In this document: positions 23,132 to 32,536 of the stretch, piece after piece
How positions within the stretch are numbered: position 1 is the first letter of the stretch
Layout: every line of letters begins with the position of its first letter
Origin: CAYXDO01 sp964463485
GTDB taxonomy: Bacteria; Myxococcota; Kuafuiibacteriia; Kuafuiibacteriales; Kuafuiibacteriaceae
Reading direction: 5' to 3'
DNA: 64,000 nucleotides
Assembly: GCA_964463485.1 (NCBI GenBank)
Contig: CAYXDO010000043.1
Coordinates: 7,194-71,193 of the forward strand
Notes under the pieces: generated by a model
Told to the model about the DNA's origin: nothing
Seen by the model: the letters and a program-made list of their open reading frames with translations, nothing else
The model's database searches: none
Position numbers and translations under genes: made by a program

Positions 23132-23859
23132 CGCTTCGCCGCGTCGACGGCGGCGCGCTGGGCCTCGAAGAGCCGGCCGATCCCAAGCTTGCCGAGCTCC
23201 AACATCGAGTCGAGCTCCGCGCGCGCCAGCGCCGTGCCCTCTGCCGTGGCCTGGACTTCGACGATCCCACCTTCACTCGTCATGACGAGGTTGAGGTCGG
23301 TGTCGATCGCCTGGTCTTCTTCATAGGCAAGGTCGAGCAGCACTTCGCCGTTCTTCACGCCCAGGGAGACCGCCGCGACCTGTCGTTTGATCGGGTCGCG
23401 ATCGAAACCTCCACGTTTCTTCGTCCGCATGAGCGCGATCTTGAGCGCCACCCAAGCGCCCGTGATGGCGGCCGTGCGCGTCCCTCCGTCGGCTTGAATC
23501 ACGTCGCAGTCGAGCGTGATGGTTCGCTCGCCGAGCGCCTCGAGGTCCAAAGCGCCACGAAGAGCGCGGCCGATCAGTCTCGAGATCTCGTGCGTGCGGC
23601 CGCCGATCTTGCCTTGCACGGACTCGCGCGAGTTTCGTTTGTCGGTGGCCCGCGGAAGCATCGAGTACTCGGCGGTGACCCACCCGGTGCCCTGGCCCTT
23701 CATCCACGGCGGTACCTTTTCGTCGAGCGTCGCGGTGCACAGCACGCGCGTGTCGCCGAACGACGTGAGGACGCTGCCTTCCGCCCACTTCGTGTAGTCG
23801 GTGATCAACTCGATTTTTCGGAGCTCGGTCGGAGCTCTGCCGTCTTTGCGGGTCGTCAT
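23128..23859 (-). CDS. rph: Ribonuclease PH
   Basis: A 243-residue phosphorolytic 3'-5' exoribonuclease that trims tRNA 3' ends. Family blocks are DGRAPTELRKIELITDYTKW, GSVLTSFGDTRVLCTATLD, EYSMLPRATDKRN, RLIGRALRGALDLEALGE, DVIQADGGTRTAAITGAWVA and LDLAYEEDQAIDTDLNLVMT. I chose ATG 23859 (MTTRKDGRAP) because it matches the family start; the longer frame to 24015 adds 52 antisense-like residues. The four tRNAs nearby do not encode CCA, which fits a need for 3' processing. Confidence 0.97.
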   Translation of the reverse strand: MTTRKDGRAPTELRKIELITDYTKWAEGSVLTSFGDTRVLCTATLDEKVPPWMKGQGTGWVTAEYSMLPRATDKRNSRESVQGKIGGRTHEISRLIGRALRGALDLEALGERTITLDCDVIQADGGTRTAAITGAWVALKIALMRTKKRGGFDRDPIKRQVAAVSLGVKNGEVLLDLAYEEDQAIDTDLNLVMTSEGGIVEVQATAEGTALARAELDSMLELGKLGIGRLFEAQRAAVDAAKR

Positions 23860-23911
23860 CGGAAACTGCGAGCCTAACCACAGATGCCCGGATTGGGGAA
23901 CGTCGAGGAGC

Positions 23912-24640
23912 TCAGTCGGGAGATCGGCGGGTGAAGGCGAGGATGGCGCGGGCGAGCGCGCGCCCCGCGGCTCGCTGCACCTCGAGGCTCGCGAGCTCGC
24001 GGCCTTGAGCCGCATGGCTCAGGTAGCCCACCTCGAGCAGGACCGCTGGCACTCGAGCGCCGACGAGCACCGCGAACGGCGCCTGCCGGAGCCCGCGCGC
24101 CGGGCCGAGCGCCGCGATTCCGCCCAGCTCACGCTCGATGTCGCTGGAGAGCTTTGCGCTTCCTTCGTGCGCTCCCATTCGTTCGAGGTCCTCGAGCAAC
24201 GCCGTCAGATCCGAGTCCGCGCCCCCAAAGGCCCGAGGGACGACACCTTCCTCCTCGTTTTCGAGCCTGACGAGATCGACGTCGGTGTCCTCTGAGACCT
24301 TGGCCGCCACCACATAGGCCTCCACACCCCGACGCGACGACACCGGTGACCAGTTCGCGTGAATCGACACAAACGCTCGGGCGCCGACACGATTGGCGAG
24401 CCCAACACGTTCGGCCAGAGAGAGGTGCGCGTCGCCCTCTCGTGTCATGACGACCGGGACTCCCGCGCTCTCGAGCGCCGATCGGGCCGATCGGGCGATC
24501 TCGAGCACGATGTTCTTCTCGTAGACGCCCTCGCTCGTCTTCGCTCCGGGCTTGGCTCCGCCGTGGCCCGGGTCGAGCACGACGGGCGCCGCCCACGCGG
24601 GCGTGCAGAACAAGAGTCCGAGGACGCACCTCACGACCAT
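23912..24640 (-). CDS. N-acetylmuramoyl-L-alanine amidase (AmiC-type, Amidase_3)
   Basis: A 242-residue exported amidase that cleaves the amide between MurNAc and the stem peptide in peptidoglycan. ATG 24640 opens a signal peptide (MVVRCVLGLLFCTPAWA) directly before the domain. Zinc-site motifs are visible: VVLDPGHGG (His), VYEKNIVLEIA (Glu), FVSIHANWS (His), and the catalytic C-terminal PAVLLEVGYLSH (Glu). The longer upstream frame is antisense to the polymerase gene. The start overlaps the end of the polymerase gene by 10 nt, so coupling is likely. No cell-wall binding domain is fused. Confidence 0.92.
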   Translation of the reverse strand: MVVRCVLGLLFCTPAWAAPVVLDPGHGGAKPGAKTSEGVYEKNIVLEIARSARSALESAGVPVVMTREGDAHLSLAERVGLANRVGARAFVSIHANWSPVSSRRGVEAYVVAAKVSEDTDVDLVRLENEEEGVVPRAFGGADSDLTALLEDLERMGAHEGSAKLSSDIERELGGIAALGPARGLRQAPFAVLVGARVPAVLLEVGYLSHAAQGRELASLEVQRAAGRALARAILAFTRRSPD

Positions 24641-26397
24641 GTCTCCGAGACCTCCACGTCGATCTCGATCGGCACCCTCCGTACGAACTCGCGACCCGCC
24701 GACTTCATCTCGGACACGACCACGTCTTTCGCGCGCTCGACGTCGGCGTCGGAGGCCTCCACGACGAGCTCGTCGTGCACCATGTTCACGAGCCGCGCAT
24801 CGATTCGTGCCTCGGCGAAGGCGCGCGCGATTCGAGCCATCGCGAGCTTGATCATGTCGGCGTTGGTGCCTTGCACCGGCATGTTCTTGGCGACCCGCGC
24901 CCGCGAGCCATCGTCGTCGCCCGAACGGGTCATGTCGTTGAACCAAAGGCGCCTTCCCGCCATCGTCTCCGCATAGCCGCGCTTCAAGGCTTGCCTCGAA
25001 GAATCCTCGAGGTAGCCGCGAATCGCGGGGAACGCTCGGAAGTATCGCTCCAAGAGGTTCTCGGCGTCGCGAAGCGGTATGCCGACCTGAGCGGCGAGGC
25101 CCTGCGCTCCCATCCCATACGCGAGTCCGAAGTTGATCGCCTTCGCCCTCGCCCGCAGCTCGGGGTTCTCGGTCTTCGACACCTTCTGCCCAAAGATCTT
25201 CGAGGCGACGATCGAATGCAGGTCGCCCCCGTCGTTGAAGGTGCGAATGAAGACGTGATCTTCAGAGAGCTCGGCGAGGATCCGAAGCTCGGCGGCCGAA
25301 TAGTCGGCCGTCACGAGCTTGCGGCCCGGCGGCGCGCGAAAGCAGGCCCGAAACTCCGAGCCGCGCGGGATGTTCTGCAGGTTCGGCTCGGCGGAGGCGG
25401 CCCGACCGGTGGTCGCGCCGATCGCTTTGAAGGTCGAGTGGATCCGGCCCGTTCGACGGTCGACGTGCTCGAGGAAGGACTCTCCATACGTCGACACGAT
25501 CTTCTGGTGTTCGCGGAATTCGACCAGCGCGAGCGCGGCCGGATGGCCGCTGGCGAGCAGCGACTCCTTGCGGATCCCGTCGATCTTCACGCCCAGCCGC
25601 CGCAACGCCTCGAGCACCTCTTCGTCGTTCTCGTACTTGATCGTCACTGCGCCGAAGAGATCGCGTCCCACGACCGACTCGAGCTCGCGGTCGAGCCTCG
25701 CCCGCACCTCGGACCGCCCTTTTTCTTCGCGCGCCAGCACGGCCCGCCAAGCCGGCACGTCGATCGGGAAGCCCGCCGATTCCATGTCCGCGAACGCCCA
25801 GCAGGCCGCACCTTCGATCGCCGCTGCGCGAGTGCTCCCGTCGCTTTCGAGCTGCCGGACCTGATTCGCGAAGATCTTCCAGGTCGCTTCGACGTCGCGT
25901 TGGGCATACCGGAGCGCCGCCTCGCCGAGGTCGTCGACCGACTTGGCGCTCATGAAGCTCTCGCGCACGGTCTTGTCGAGCTCCATGCCGGCGTGTCTCT
26001 CGGCGAGCACCGCGAGCGACATCCCGCCGTGCGCGAGCTCGCTCTTGCGACCGTTACGCAGCACCGCCTCGGTCAACATCGTGTCCATCACGTGGACCCG
26101 CGAGAGGTCGAGCCTCGATCCCACGAACGCCGACACCATCCGCAGATCGAATTTCGCGTGGTGAAAGACGAAGAGCCGATCCCACGAGAGCAGGGCCGCA
26201 ATACCCTCCGGACCGACCGACTCCGCATCCACGAGCCCCTGACGACGCGCGTCGCCAACCTGCACCAGCAGCAACCGGTCGACCCCGGGGGTCAGGCCGG
26301 TGGTTTCGGTGTCGACCGCGAGGAAAGGCGAGCCCTGAAGCTCCTCGAGGAGCGCGTCGATCCCGGCTCGGTCCCGAATGAGCGCGTCCTGAGCCAA
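24631..26397 (-). CDS. Family A DNA polymerase with 3'-5' exonuclease domain, lacking 5' nuclease
   Basis: A 588-residue Klenow-like polymerase. The N-terminal DnaQ-fold exonuclease shows Exo I (FLAVDTETTG), Exo II (FVFHHAKFDLRM) and Exo III (YAQRDVEATWK). Polymerase motifs follow: motif A VTADYSAAELR, motif B RARAKAINFGLAYGMG, and motif C MVHDELVVEA. The 5'-nuclease domain of a full Pol I (about 930 residues) is absent and the ATG start leaves no room for it. Such stand-alone enzymes occur in Myxococcota and phages; surrounding genes are housekeeping, so a chromosomal repair role is the likelier reading. Confidence 0.93.
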   Translation of the reverse strand: MAQDALIRDRAGIDALLEELQGSPFLAVDTETTGLTPGVDRLLLVQVGDARRQGLVDAESVGPEGIAALLSWDRLFVFHHAKFDLRMVSAFVGSRLDLSRVHVMDTMLTEAVLRNGRKSELAHGGMSLAVLAERHAGMELDKTVRESFMSAKSVDDLGEAALRYAQRDVEATWKIFANQVRQLESDGSTRAAAIEGAACWAFADMESAGFPIDVPAWRAVLAREEKGRSEVRARLDRELESVVGRDLFGAVTIKYENDEEVLEALRRLGVKIDGIRKESLLASGHPAALALVEFREHQKIVSTYGESFLEHVDRRTGRIHSTFKAIGATTGRAASAEPNLQNIPRGSEFRACFRAPPGRKLVTADYSAAELRILAELSEDHVFIRTFNDGGDLHSIVASKIFGQKVSKTENPELRARAKAINFGLAYGMGAQGLAAQVGIPLRDAENLLERYFRAFPAIRGYLEDSSRQALKRGYAETMAGRRLWFNDMTRSGDDDGSRARVAKNMPVQGTNADMIKLAMARIARAFAEARIDARLVNMVHDELVVEASDADVERAKDVVVSEMKSAGREFVRRVPIEIDVEVSETWS

Positions 26398-26491
26398 GGC
26401 GACCGATCACTCCCGAACCCGCGCGCCGGGTCAATCCGCGGTGCAACGATCGGCCACGGTCGAGAGTGGATCCACCTCTACACCGGCCCGA

Positions 26492-27361
26492 CTACTTCAC
26501 TCGACGTTTGCGCGTGCTCTTCCCGGGCCGAGCAACTCCGAGGAGCTCCTCCGTCGACGCGCAAGTGAATGACTTCGCAATCCACTGATCAAAGGTCTCG
26601 GGATCTCGCTCCGCTTCGATTCGCGCCAGCTGTGCCCGATTCACCTTCAAACCTCGACTCTTCAAGATCGAAACGAGCGCTCTCGACCCAGTTGCCAATC
26701 CAGTTGCCAATCCAGTCGACAATCCGTCCGCCCTGGCCGCGTCGATAGCCTCGAGCAGGACTGGATTGCGTTTGAGCAGCAGCGCACGGGCCATCGCGTC
26801 GTCAGCTCTCGCCGCGTCAAGGAGATCCGCGATGCGCAACGGGGCAGCAAGGATACGATCCACGATCTCCTCGGAGCTCGCGAATGCGAACCAACCGTCG
26901 TCGTCGCGCGACCATTCGAGCACTCGCTTTTCGTTGACGTCGATTGCGAAAACTCGCCGCACCCCCCGTCCAGTGAGGCCGCGGGCCTTGCGGGCAGCCC
27001 GCGCCGCGGTCTCAGAGCTCATGATTTCGAACGCCAACTCCTCGAGCGCCCGGTCCTCGGTTTCCGGATCGATACCCTCCGGGAAGACGCTCGCGTCCGG
27101 TGCGAAATCACTGAACGCGGACGTGCGAGTCAGCATGTCGCAGGCGACGTCGTATCCCTCCGCGGCGCACGCCTCGAGCAACGCCGACAGTTTGCTGTGG
27201 AAGGAGCCATGCACGGGTCCGGCAGCGTTCACGTACAGGACCTCCCCATCGATGATTTCAAAGCGAGTATCCGGCATCACGAGCCGCTCGCTGACGCCGT
27301 ACGATCGCGTGCTCGGCGGCAGCGGGACGTCCGCATCGGAGGTCTTCGACGCTCGTACCAT
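26492..27361 (-). CDS. Uma2 family (DUF820) protein
   Basis: A 289-residue protein of the PD-(D/E)XK-like Uma2 family, which is very abundant in cyanobacteria and Myxococcota and of unclear function (annotated as a putative endonuclease). Visible family features are RFEIIDGEVLYVNAAGPVHG, DFAPDASVFPEG with the Asp of the nuclease core, ELAFEIMSSETAARAARK in place of the usual 'PdLvvEvlSpst', and GVRRVFAIDVNEKRVLEW. The C-terminus has a short GLATGLATG repeat and a helical tail like that of the fragment at 1-210. ATG 27361 is assumed. Confidence 0.85.
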   Translation of the reverse strand: MVRASKTSDADVPLPPSTRSYGVSERLVMPDTRFEIIDGEVLYVNAAGPVHGSFHSKLSALLEACAAEGYDVACDMLTRTSAFSDFAPDASVFPEGIDPETEDRALEELAFEIMSSETAARAARKARGLTGRGVRRVFAIDVNEKRVLEWSRDDDGWFAFASSEEIVDRILAAPLRIADLLDAARADDAMARALLLKRNPVLLEAIDAARADGLSTGLATGLATGSRALVSILKSRGLKVNRAQLARIEAERDPETFDQWIAKSFTCASTEELLGVARPGKSTRKRRVK

Positions 27362-27443
27362 CCCGTGGAATCTAATCGATCGGATACGAATTGACGAGGT
27401 CCAAGGCCGAACCGCCGAACCGGCACCGTCTCATGACGATCGC

Positions 27444-29189
27444 TCAGGGACTGTCACTTCGCGCCTGGGACCAGACTTCCGGGCGAGTCGCCACGAGCCG
27501 GCCGAGGAAGTGCGCCTGCACCGCGGAGCCATAAGCCACGCAGAGCATCAGGACGACCGACAACCAGATCCCGTCTGACGCTGCGTCCATGCCCAGTCGC
27601 AACGCCGTGTTCCCCGGCCCGAGAAACACGACCATCAATACGCCCCGGGGGTCGAAACCCAGCGCCCCGAGTAGCAGCGCGGGCCCTAACCCAATCAAGG
27701 CTCCCACCACGACGGCTACGACGTACCCAGCTCTGGCGCCCGTCGCAAGCTTGGCTACCGTCAGAGGATTCAGCAAATCAATGACTTCGCCGGTGAGCAC
27801 GGGCGCCGCCAGCGCGCCCGGCCAGAATGCGATCGCGACCAACAGCGACAGGATCAGCAGGAAGAATCGGCCGCCCATCGGCATGCCCAGCTTCGCCAGC
27901 AGCTCGAACCGGCCGAGCTCCTCGAAAGACTCCCTCTCCTTCTCCAACCGCTCGACCTGCACCCACGCCGCTTCGGGTTCGACAGGCTCCGGATCGCCGC
28001 GTTTGTACCCTGGTGGCATCGTCATCAGATACCTATCGCCTGGGTACACTTTCACAAACCCACCGCCGATTCTTTCCGCGATCACCGGATCCGTCCCGGT
28101 GACGCGACCCACCGACCCGTTCGGGAGCTTGAAAGACTCCTGGCCGTCGAAGTATTGGTGCTTGCTCCGGAAGCCCTTTCCGCTCTCTTCCTTCAGCGCG
28201 ACGAGCTGCTGCTCGATCTGAGTCGACCGACCGGCTTTCGCCTCCTCCGCGAGGGAACCAATCACGGTGAATGGAATTCCGAGCAACAAGATGACGAGCG
28301 TCAAGAGCGCAAAGCCGGGCATGACCAAGTCTCTCGTCCAGTCATCCACGTGAACGGTGGAGATCGGCGCCCTCGTCAATCCGCTCTTGAAGCTGGTGGC
28401 CGAGTAGGCGGTGATGAGTCCGACGAAGGCAAGCTTGATTCCGAGACCCATATAGTCTCCGAGCACGATCCCAAGCCCGATCAGCGCGCCGAAGAGCAAG
28501 ATCCAAGTCGACGCCCAGCCGCGAGCCGGGGCAGCGAGGGAGCCGAGCAGCACCTCCAGGAGTGGCGGGCGCTCCTCCGGAGTCTGCTCGACCTCCGCCG
28601 GCATCGGGATCGCGCCGGCTCGCTGCGGAGGCAGTCGGAGCGGTGACTGAGCCGAAGGCTCGGGAGAGGGTTCGAAATGGGCCGGACCCTGACTCGATCG
28701 ACTCATCACGGTCGGTCGGGCGCCCGGGAGTAAGGGGCGACGCCGTGCGGTCGAGCTCGTCGACCGGGGCATGGGTCGAGAGACCTCTGGGCCCGGTCCG
28801 GCCATCGGCGCGGCAGCTGCGGCAGGTGCGCCGGGAACCGGGATCGGATGGGTTCCAGAGGCCCTCGAGGCCACACGCGGGTGAGCACCGGAGGCGTTTG
28901 GCGACGGATTCGGAACAGGGTGGGCTCCAGAGCTTGCTCGTGGTTCGGCGTTCGACGGGAGCGCCTGAGTCCCAGAAGCGCTCGGCCGATGAGTTGGCGT
29001 CGGAACGACCCCGCGTCCCGGGTTGGATGCAGCTCGGATCGCGGCCTTCGAGGTGGAGCTCGCTCGGAAGATCGGGAGCGGCCCGCCTTGATCCACCGGC
29101 TGGCGATCGTCCTTGGACAGCGGTCGATTACACGCCAGACACTCGTCACCGTCCGGCTGCACGAACTCACACGACGGGCAGCGAATCAT
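27444..29189 (-). CDS. Zinc-ribbon multipass membrane protein of unknown function
   Basis: A 581-residue protein starting MIRCPSCEFVQPDGDECLAC, a four-Cys zinc ribbon (CPSC...CLAC). I prefer this ATG (29189, AAGG upstream) over the one at 29216. A Ser/Pro/Ala-rich disordered region (about 30-200) follows, then about seven hydrophobic helices, among them TWILLFGALIGLGIVLGDYM and FALLTLVILLLGIPFTVIG. A soluble loop between the helix groups contains ERIGGGFVKVYPGDRYL. Position 6 nt after the 477-residue gene suggests joint expression. No family recognised. Confidence 0.7.
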   Translation of the reverse strand: MIRCPSCEFVQPDGDECLACNRPLSKDDRQPVDQGGPLPIFRASSTSKAAIRAASNPGRGVVPTPTHRPSASGTQALPSNAEPRASSGAHPVPNPSPNASGAHPRVASRASGTHPIPVPGAPAAAAAPMAGPGPEVSRPMPRSTSSTARRRPLLPGARPTVMSRSSQGPAHFEPSPEPSAQSPLRLPPQRAGAIPMPAEVEQTPEERPPLLEVLLGSLAAPARGWASTWILLFGALIGLGIVLGDYMGLGIKLAFVGLITAYSATSFKSGLTRAPISTVHVDDWTRDLVMPGFALLTLVILLLGIPFTVIGSLAEEAKAGRSTQIEQQLVALKEESGKGFRSKHQYFDGQESFKLPNGSVGRVTGTDPVIAERIGGGFVKVYPGDRYLMTMPPGYKRGDPEPVEPEAAWVQVERLEKERESFEELGRFELLAKLGMPMGGRFFLLILSLLVAIAFWPGALAAPVLTGEVIDLLNPLTVAKLATGARAGYVVAVVVGALIGLGPALLLGALGFDPRGVLMVVFLGPGNTALRLGMDAASDGIWLSVVLMLCVAYGSAVQAHFLGRLVATRPEVWSQARSDSP

Positions 29190-29221
29190 GATCGCCTTTG
29201 GACCTTGCACCCCCATGACTT

Positions 29222-30655
29222 CTAGCTCACTCGTCTCGCCAGCGTGAGTCCACTTCGTTCCATCATCTCACGCTCCTTGTAGACGAAGACTTCTCTCGGG
29301 CCGAGCCACCCGAGCTCACCTCCCTCGAGATCGTGAAAATCCGAGAAGACGATGTGATTGCCTTCGACGAATCCCCCGAGCTGGATGGTCTTGGCTTTGG
29401 CCAACCAAGTCATCTTGCCTTCGAACGTCGAACCGTCGACTCTTTCGATGTCCAGCCTGTATTGATTCTCGATGTACGAGGGATCGTGCTTGCCGGCCCA
29501 GGTACCCGTCGCGAGACGGTAGCCCGCGTCGAAGCTCCAGAGCGAATAACGCTCTGGGGATCGATCGAACCGCATGGTCTGGAGCACGATGTCGAGGGCC
29601 TTCGAGCTCTTCTGAACCGCCCTCAGTTTGGAGAGCGCCTCCCGATAGATTTGTTCTCTCGAAGCCTTCGTCGCCCTCAGCCGCTCGAGCTCGTCGAGTG
29701 GATCTTTGAGGAAGGTCCAAGCAGCGCCGGCGGCGACCACGGCGGCGGCCGCACCGGCGCCAATCAGGACCTTGCGGCGTGACTCGGGGCCGAGCGTCGT
29801 AGGTTCGGAGATGCCGTCGAGACGGTGCATTTGCTCAGAGAGTGCGGCGGCCGGCGGTTGAGTGTTCGTAACGGCGGCGGGTGATGACTTCGAGAGCTCC
29901 GGCACCAGAATTCTCATCATGCAGGCGAGGTCGGCGATCTCGAGTTGGCTCGAGTGACCGTCACCGAGGAGCTTCAAGCCGGCGGGGAGCACGCGCTTTT
30001 CGAGCAGGGTCGCGTCGATCGGAGCGCGAAGCGCCGCGGCGATGGATGCCACCGCTTTGTCGAACGAATCGAAGACCGTGCGCCCCGCAGGTAGGTTCGA
30101 GGCCAGGCGGGCCCAAAGTACGATCGGCTCGCCGCCCCCGCTGCGGTAAATCGCCAGGAACTGATCGTCGATGGTCTTCTGGTCGGTACCCACGTCGACG
30201 GAGGTCGAGCGAATTTGCGATCCAACGGCAGGTGAGGTCTTGCTGACTTTCAAGTCGGCGCGGGTCGCGGTTCGGTAAATGCGATCCTGGCGGCCGCGAT
30301 AAAGGGCCGCCACTTCGCCCGGCCTGACTTCGATCGGAGCGAGGCCCTTGGCGCGAAAGGTCGCTCCGCCCGAGGTCAGGTCGAAGGACGTCGCGAGGTA
30401 TCGGGTCTCACGAGCGGCCTCGAGCGCCTCCTCGGAAACGACCGCCGCCGCGATGCCGAGGGCGCACACCGCCGAGGCGACTTCTTCGGCGCGCTGCTCG
30501 TCGGCCATTTGCACCAGTGGGCAGGGCAGACCGGGTGTGGAGAGGGCTTGCCGGGCGTCGAACGCGGACATCCCGGCGAGCGGAGCCACCGTGTCGAGCT
30601 CGGTCGAGCTCAGGGCCTTCCTCGGAAATGTTATGACGTGAAATCTCGCTGCCAT
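29222..30655 (-). CDS. Unknown protein with central membrane helix, paired with zinc-ribbon protein
   Basis: A 477-residue protein. The N-terminal ~75 residues (FHVITFPRKALSSTELDTVA, GLPCPLVQMADEQRAEE) could be a small alpha/beta domain. The middle includes FLAIYRSGGGEPIVLWAR. One membrane helix lies at about 290-312 (KVLIGAGAAAAVVAAGAAWTF). The C-terminal part (SLWSFDAGYRLATGTWAG; FVEGNHIVFSDFHDLEGGEL) is beta-rich. No known family recognised. It directly precedes the zinc-ribbon membrane gene; the two probably act together at the membrane. Confidence 0.65.
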   Translation of the reverse strand: MAARFHVITFPRKALSSTELDTVAPLAGMSAFDARQALSTPGLPCPLVQMADEQRAEEVASAVCALGIAAAVVSEEALEAARETRYLATSFDLTSGGATFRAKGLAPIEVRPGEVAALYRGRQDRIYRTATRADLKVSKTSPAVGSQIRSTSVDVGTDQKTIDDQFLAIYRSGGGEPIVLWARLASNLPAGRTVFDSFDKAVASIAAALRAPIDATLLEKRVLPAGLKLLGDGHSSQLEIADLACMMRILVPELSKSSPAAVTNTQPPAAALSEQMHRLDGISEPTTLGPESRRKVLIGAGAAAAVVAAGAAWTFLKDPLDELERLRATKASREQIYREALSKLRAVQKSSKALDIVLQTMRFDRSPERYSLWSFDAGYRLATGTWAGKHDPSYIENQYRLDIERVDGSTFEGKMTWLAKAKTIQLGGFVEGNHIVFSDFHDLEGGELGWLGPREVFVYKEREMMERSGLTLARRVS

Positions 30656-30762
30656 GCCTTACCCGTCCATGCCTCGGCGAGGCACTCTGCACGATCGCCG
30701 ACTTCGAGGGAAGACCTCAGCGCGGCGGTCCCCTGCAATTCATTCGCGCTCCGTCCTCGAAC

Positions 30763-31815
30763 TCAGCCAGGAGACTGCCGAGCGTCGAGCTTCGGGATTC
30801 GAATCGCCGGCCCTGGCCTGATCTCGAACCGGTCGAGCTCCTCGAGAATCTCTCCATCCAGCACCGGTCGAAACCTCTCGCCCCTTTCGACCGTGGCCAT
30901 GATCGACCGGGCCGCTCCGTCGTACAGACAACTCCCGACGACCTTCCGACCCAGCATGATTTTCGGCACGTTTCTAACGATCTCGAGATCGGAGACCTCA
31001 CCAATCATCGCGTGAAGGACTCCGTTCTCGGCCTTTCCGAAGACCTTGACGACGTCTCCGAGATTCACCGGAAACGCGCCGACGTGAAATGCCGTGAGAC
31101 GTCGATACGGAAGAGTTTGGCCGTCGATCCTGACTTCCGCCTCGACGATGGCGCGCATCCCTTCGCCGTATTCGATCCACGACCTCGGCGCCCACCTGGT
31201 CACGGGCGTGTTCGAAAGCAAGAGCGAGCTGCCGCCCTTGGCGATGATCTTGGCGATCGCTCGACTGCCACGTTTCACGCCGACTTCGTAATACCTCTTG
31301 AAGAACCCGTTGCCGATCCCGGCCATCGCTGCGGCGAAGCCGATCTTTTGGACTCTGTGGATCTCTCCGCCGGGAGTGTCCCGTTCGCCAATCAGCATGA
31401 GGCTCGGGACGTCGACGTAGTCTGGACTCCTATGGCGCTCTAAGCCCGCCACGAGGTGAGTCAGGATATCTTCGGCCCGCCCCTTGAGTCCGGCGTGCCG
31501 AGCCACGAAGTCGATCGTACCTCCATTGGCGGGCACGGCCGCGGGCACTGCTTCCAGGATCGACGTGCCATGACGCTCGATCGCTACGTTCAAAAGCCAG
31601 TGCAGGCTCCCGTCCCCTCCATCGGTGACCCAGTATTTCACACCCGAGCTCAGAAACTCTTCGACGACTGGCGCGATCTCGTCGACGCTCTGGGTCTCGC
31701 GGACGATCCCGAGCCTGCCCACGATCTTCTGAAGCGTGGCGCGACGGTCTCGCTGGCCCTGGTTCTTCTTCGAGTTCGGGTTGGTGATCACGCCGATCTT
31801 GGGCGAAGCATGCAC
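30763..31815 (-). CDS. Diacylglycerol/sphingosine kinase-like lipid kinase (DAGK catalytic family)
   Basis: A 350-residue protein beginning KIGVITNPNSKKNQG, the 'NP.SG..' nucleotide loop of the DAGK_cat (YegS/BmrU) family, with the GGDGT glycine motif present as TDGGDGSLHW. Later blocks are VPANGGTIDFVARHAGLKG, FAAAMAGIGNGFFKRYYEV and FPVNLGDVVKVFGKAENGVL. It should phosphorylate a diacylglycerol-like lipid with ATP at the inner membrane. Ser replaces Thr in GGDG[T/S], which may still function. Substrate is unknown. Stand-alone on the minus strand. Confidence 0.82.
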   Translation of the reverse strand: MHASPKIGVITNPNSKKNQGQRDRRATLQKIVGRLGIVRETQSVDEIAPVVEEFLSSGVKYWVTDGGDGSLHWLLNVAIERHGTSILEAVPAAVPANGGTIDFVARHAGLKGRAEDILTHLVAGLERHRSPDYVDVPSLMLIGERDTPGGEIHRVQKIGFAAAMAGIGNGFFKRYYEVGVKRGSRAIAKIIAKGGSSLLLSNTPVTRWAPRSWIEYGEGMRAIVEAEVRIDGQTLPYRRLTAFHVGAFPVNLGDVVKVFGKAENGVLHAMIGEVSDLEIVRNVPKIMLGRKVVGSCLYDGAARSIMATVERGERFRPVLDGEILEELDRFEIRPGPAIRIPKLDARQSPG

Positions 31816-32049
31816 GGGTCATCGCCCCTAGATCGGGTGAGCGAGGAAAGTCCAGCGGTCGACCGGCGGGCTGAGTAGCACGTCCTCAGAAGTTCGGCTC
31901 TGGGCTCTCTGTGGTTTCTCTGACGGCTCCTGAGTTGCGCGCTCGAGTCGTACGAGTCTCCAGCCGCAGATGCGCCTGCGCGGGGACCTGCCCCTCGCAA
32001 GCTTTTTCTGATGCGAATCCTTTTCACTTCAGGCTGGCTCTAGATCGAC

Positions 32050-32424
32050 GTGGCAACGATTGCGATCACCCAGAACAATTTCGAAGAGAACGTGGAGAAG
32101 CAGGGCATCCTGGTCCTCGACTGGTGGGCGAGTTGGTGTGCTCCGTGCCGGGCCTTCGCTCCGATCTTCGAGCGAGCGTCGAACAAACACGCCGACATCA
32201 CGTGGGGCAAGGTCGACACCGACGCGGAGCAGCAGCTCGCCGGGGCGTTTCAAATTCGTTCGATTCCGACTCTGATGATTTTTCGAGATGGCATCTTGCT
32301 GTTCGAGCAGCCTGGGATGCTGCCGGAGTCGGCGCTGGACCGGTTGGTGCAGGAAGTGCGTGGCCTCGACATGGACGACGTTCGAAAGAAAGCGGCCGAA
32401 CACGAAGGCCATGCGCACGCCTGA
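32050..32424 (+). CDS. Thioredoxin family protein
   Basis: A 124-residue cytoplasmic thioredoxin with intact active site WASWCAPCR, cis-Pro motif IRSIPTLMIF and the usual length plus a short His-rich tail (EHEGHAHA). GTG 32050 is taken as start because it places ATIAITQNNFEENV as the first strand. It should reduce protein disulfides. The tail could bind metal. The 234-nt region upstream (31816-32049) shows no gene. Confidence 0.93.
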   Translation: MATIAITQNNFEENVEKQGILVLDWWASWCAPCRAFAPIFERASNKHADITWGKVDTDAEQQLAGAFQIRSIPTLMIFRDGILLFEQPGMLPESALDRLVQEVRGLDMDDVRKKAAEHEGHAHA

Positions 32425-32536
32425 GTCGTAGACACTGACGCAGCGCGGCGCGGCCAACCGACGGATTGTCCAGGCGTCGGGAACTCAGCCCATCCTGGGA
32501 ACCGCGTCTTATCGTCCGAGCGTCCTATCGGTTATC

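Noticed and set aside
31843..31853. GAGGAAAGTCC, a hallmark string of RNase P RNA, in the 31816-32049 spacer
   Set aside because: The spacer is only 234 nt, too short for a bacterial RNase P RNA, and I see no ACAGAA or matching 3' P4 strand. Chance match, partly antisense near the kinase-like gene start.
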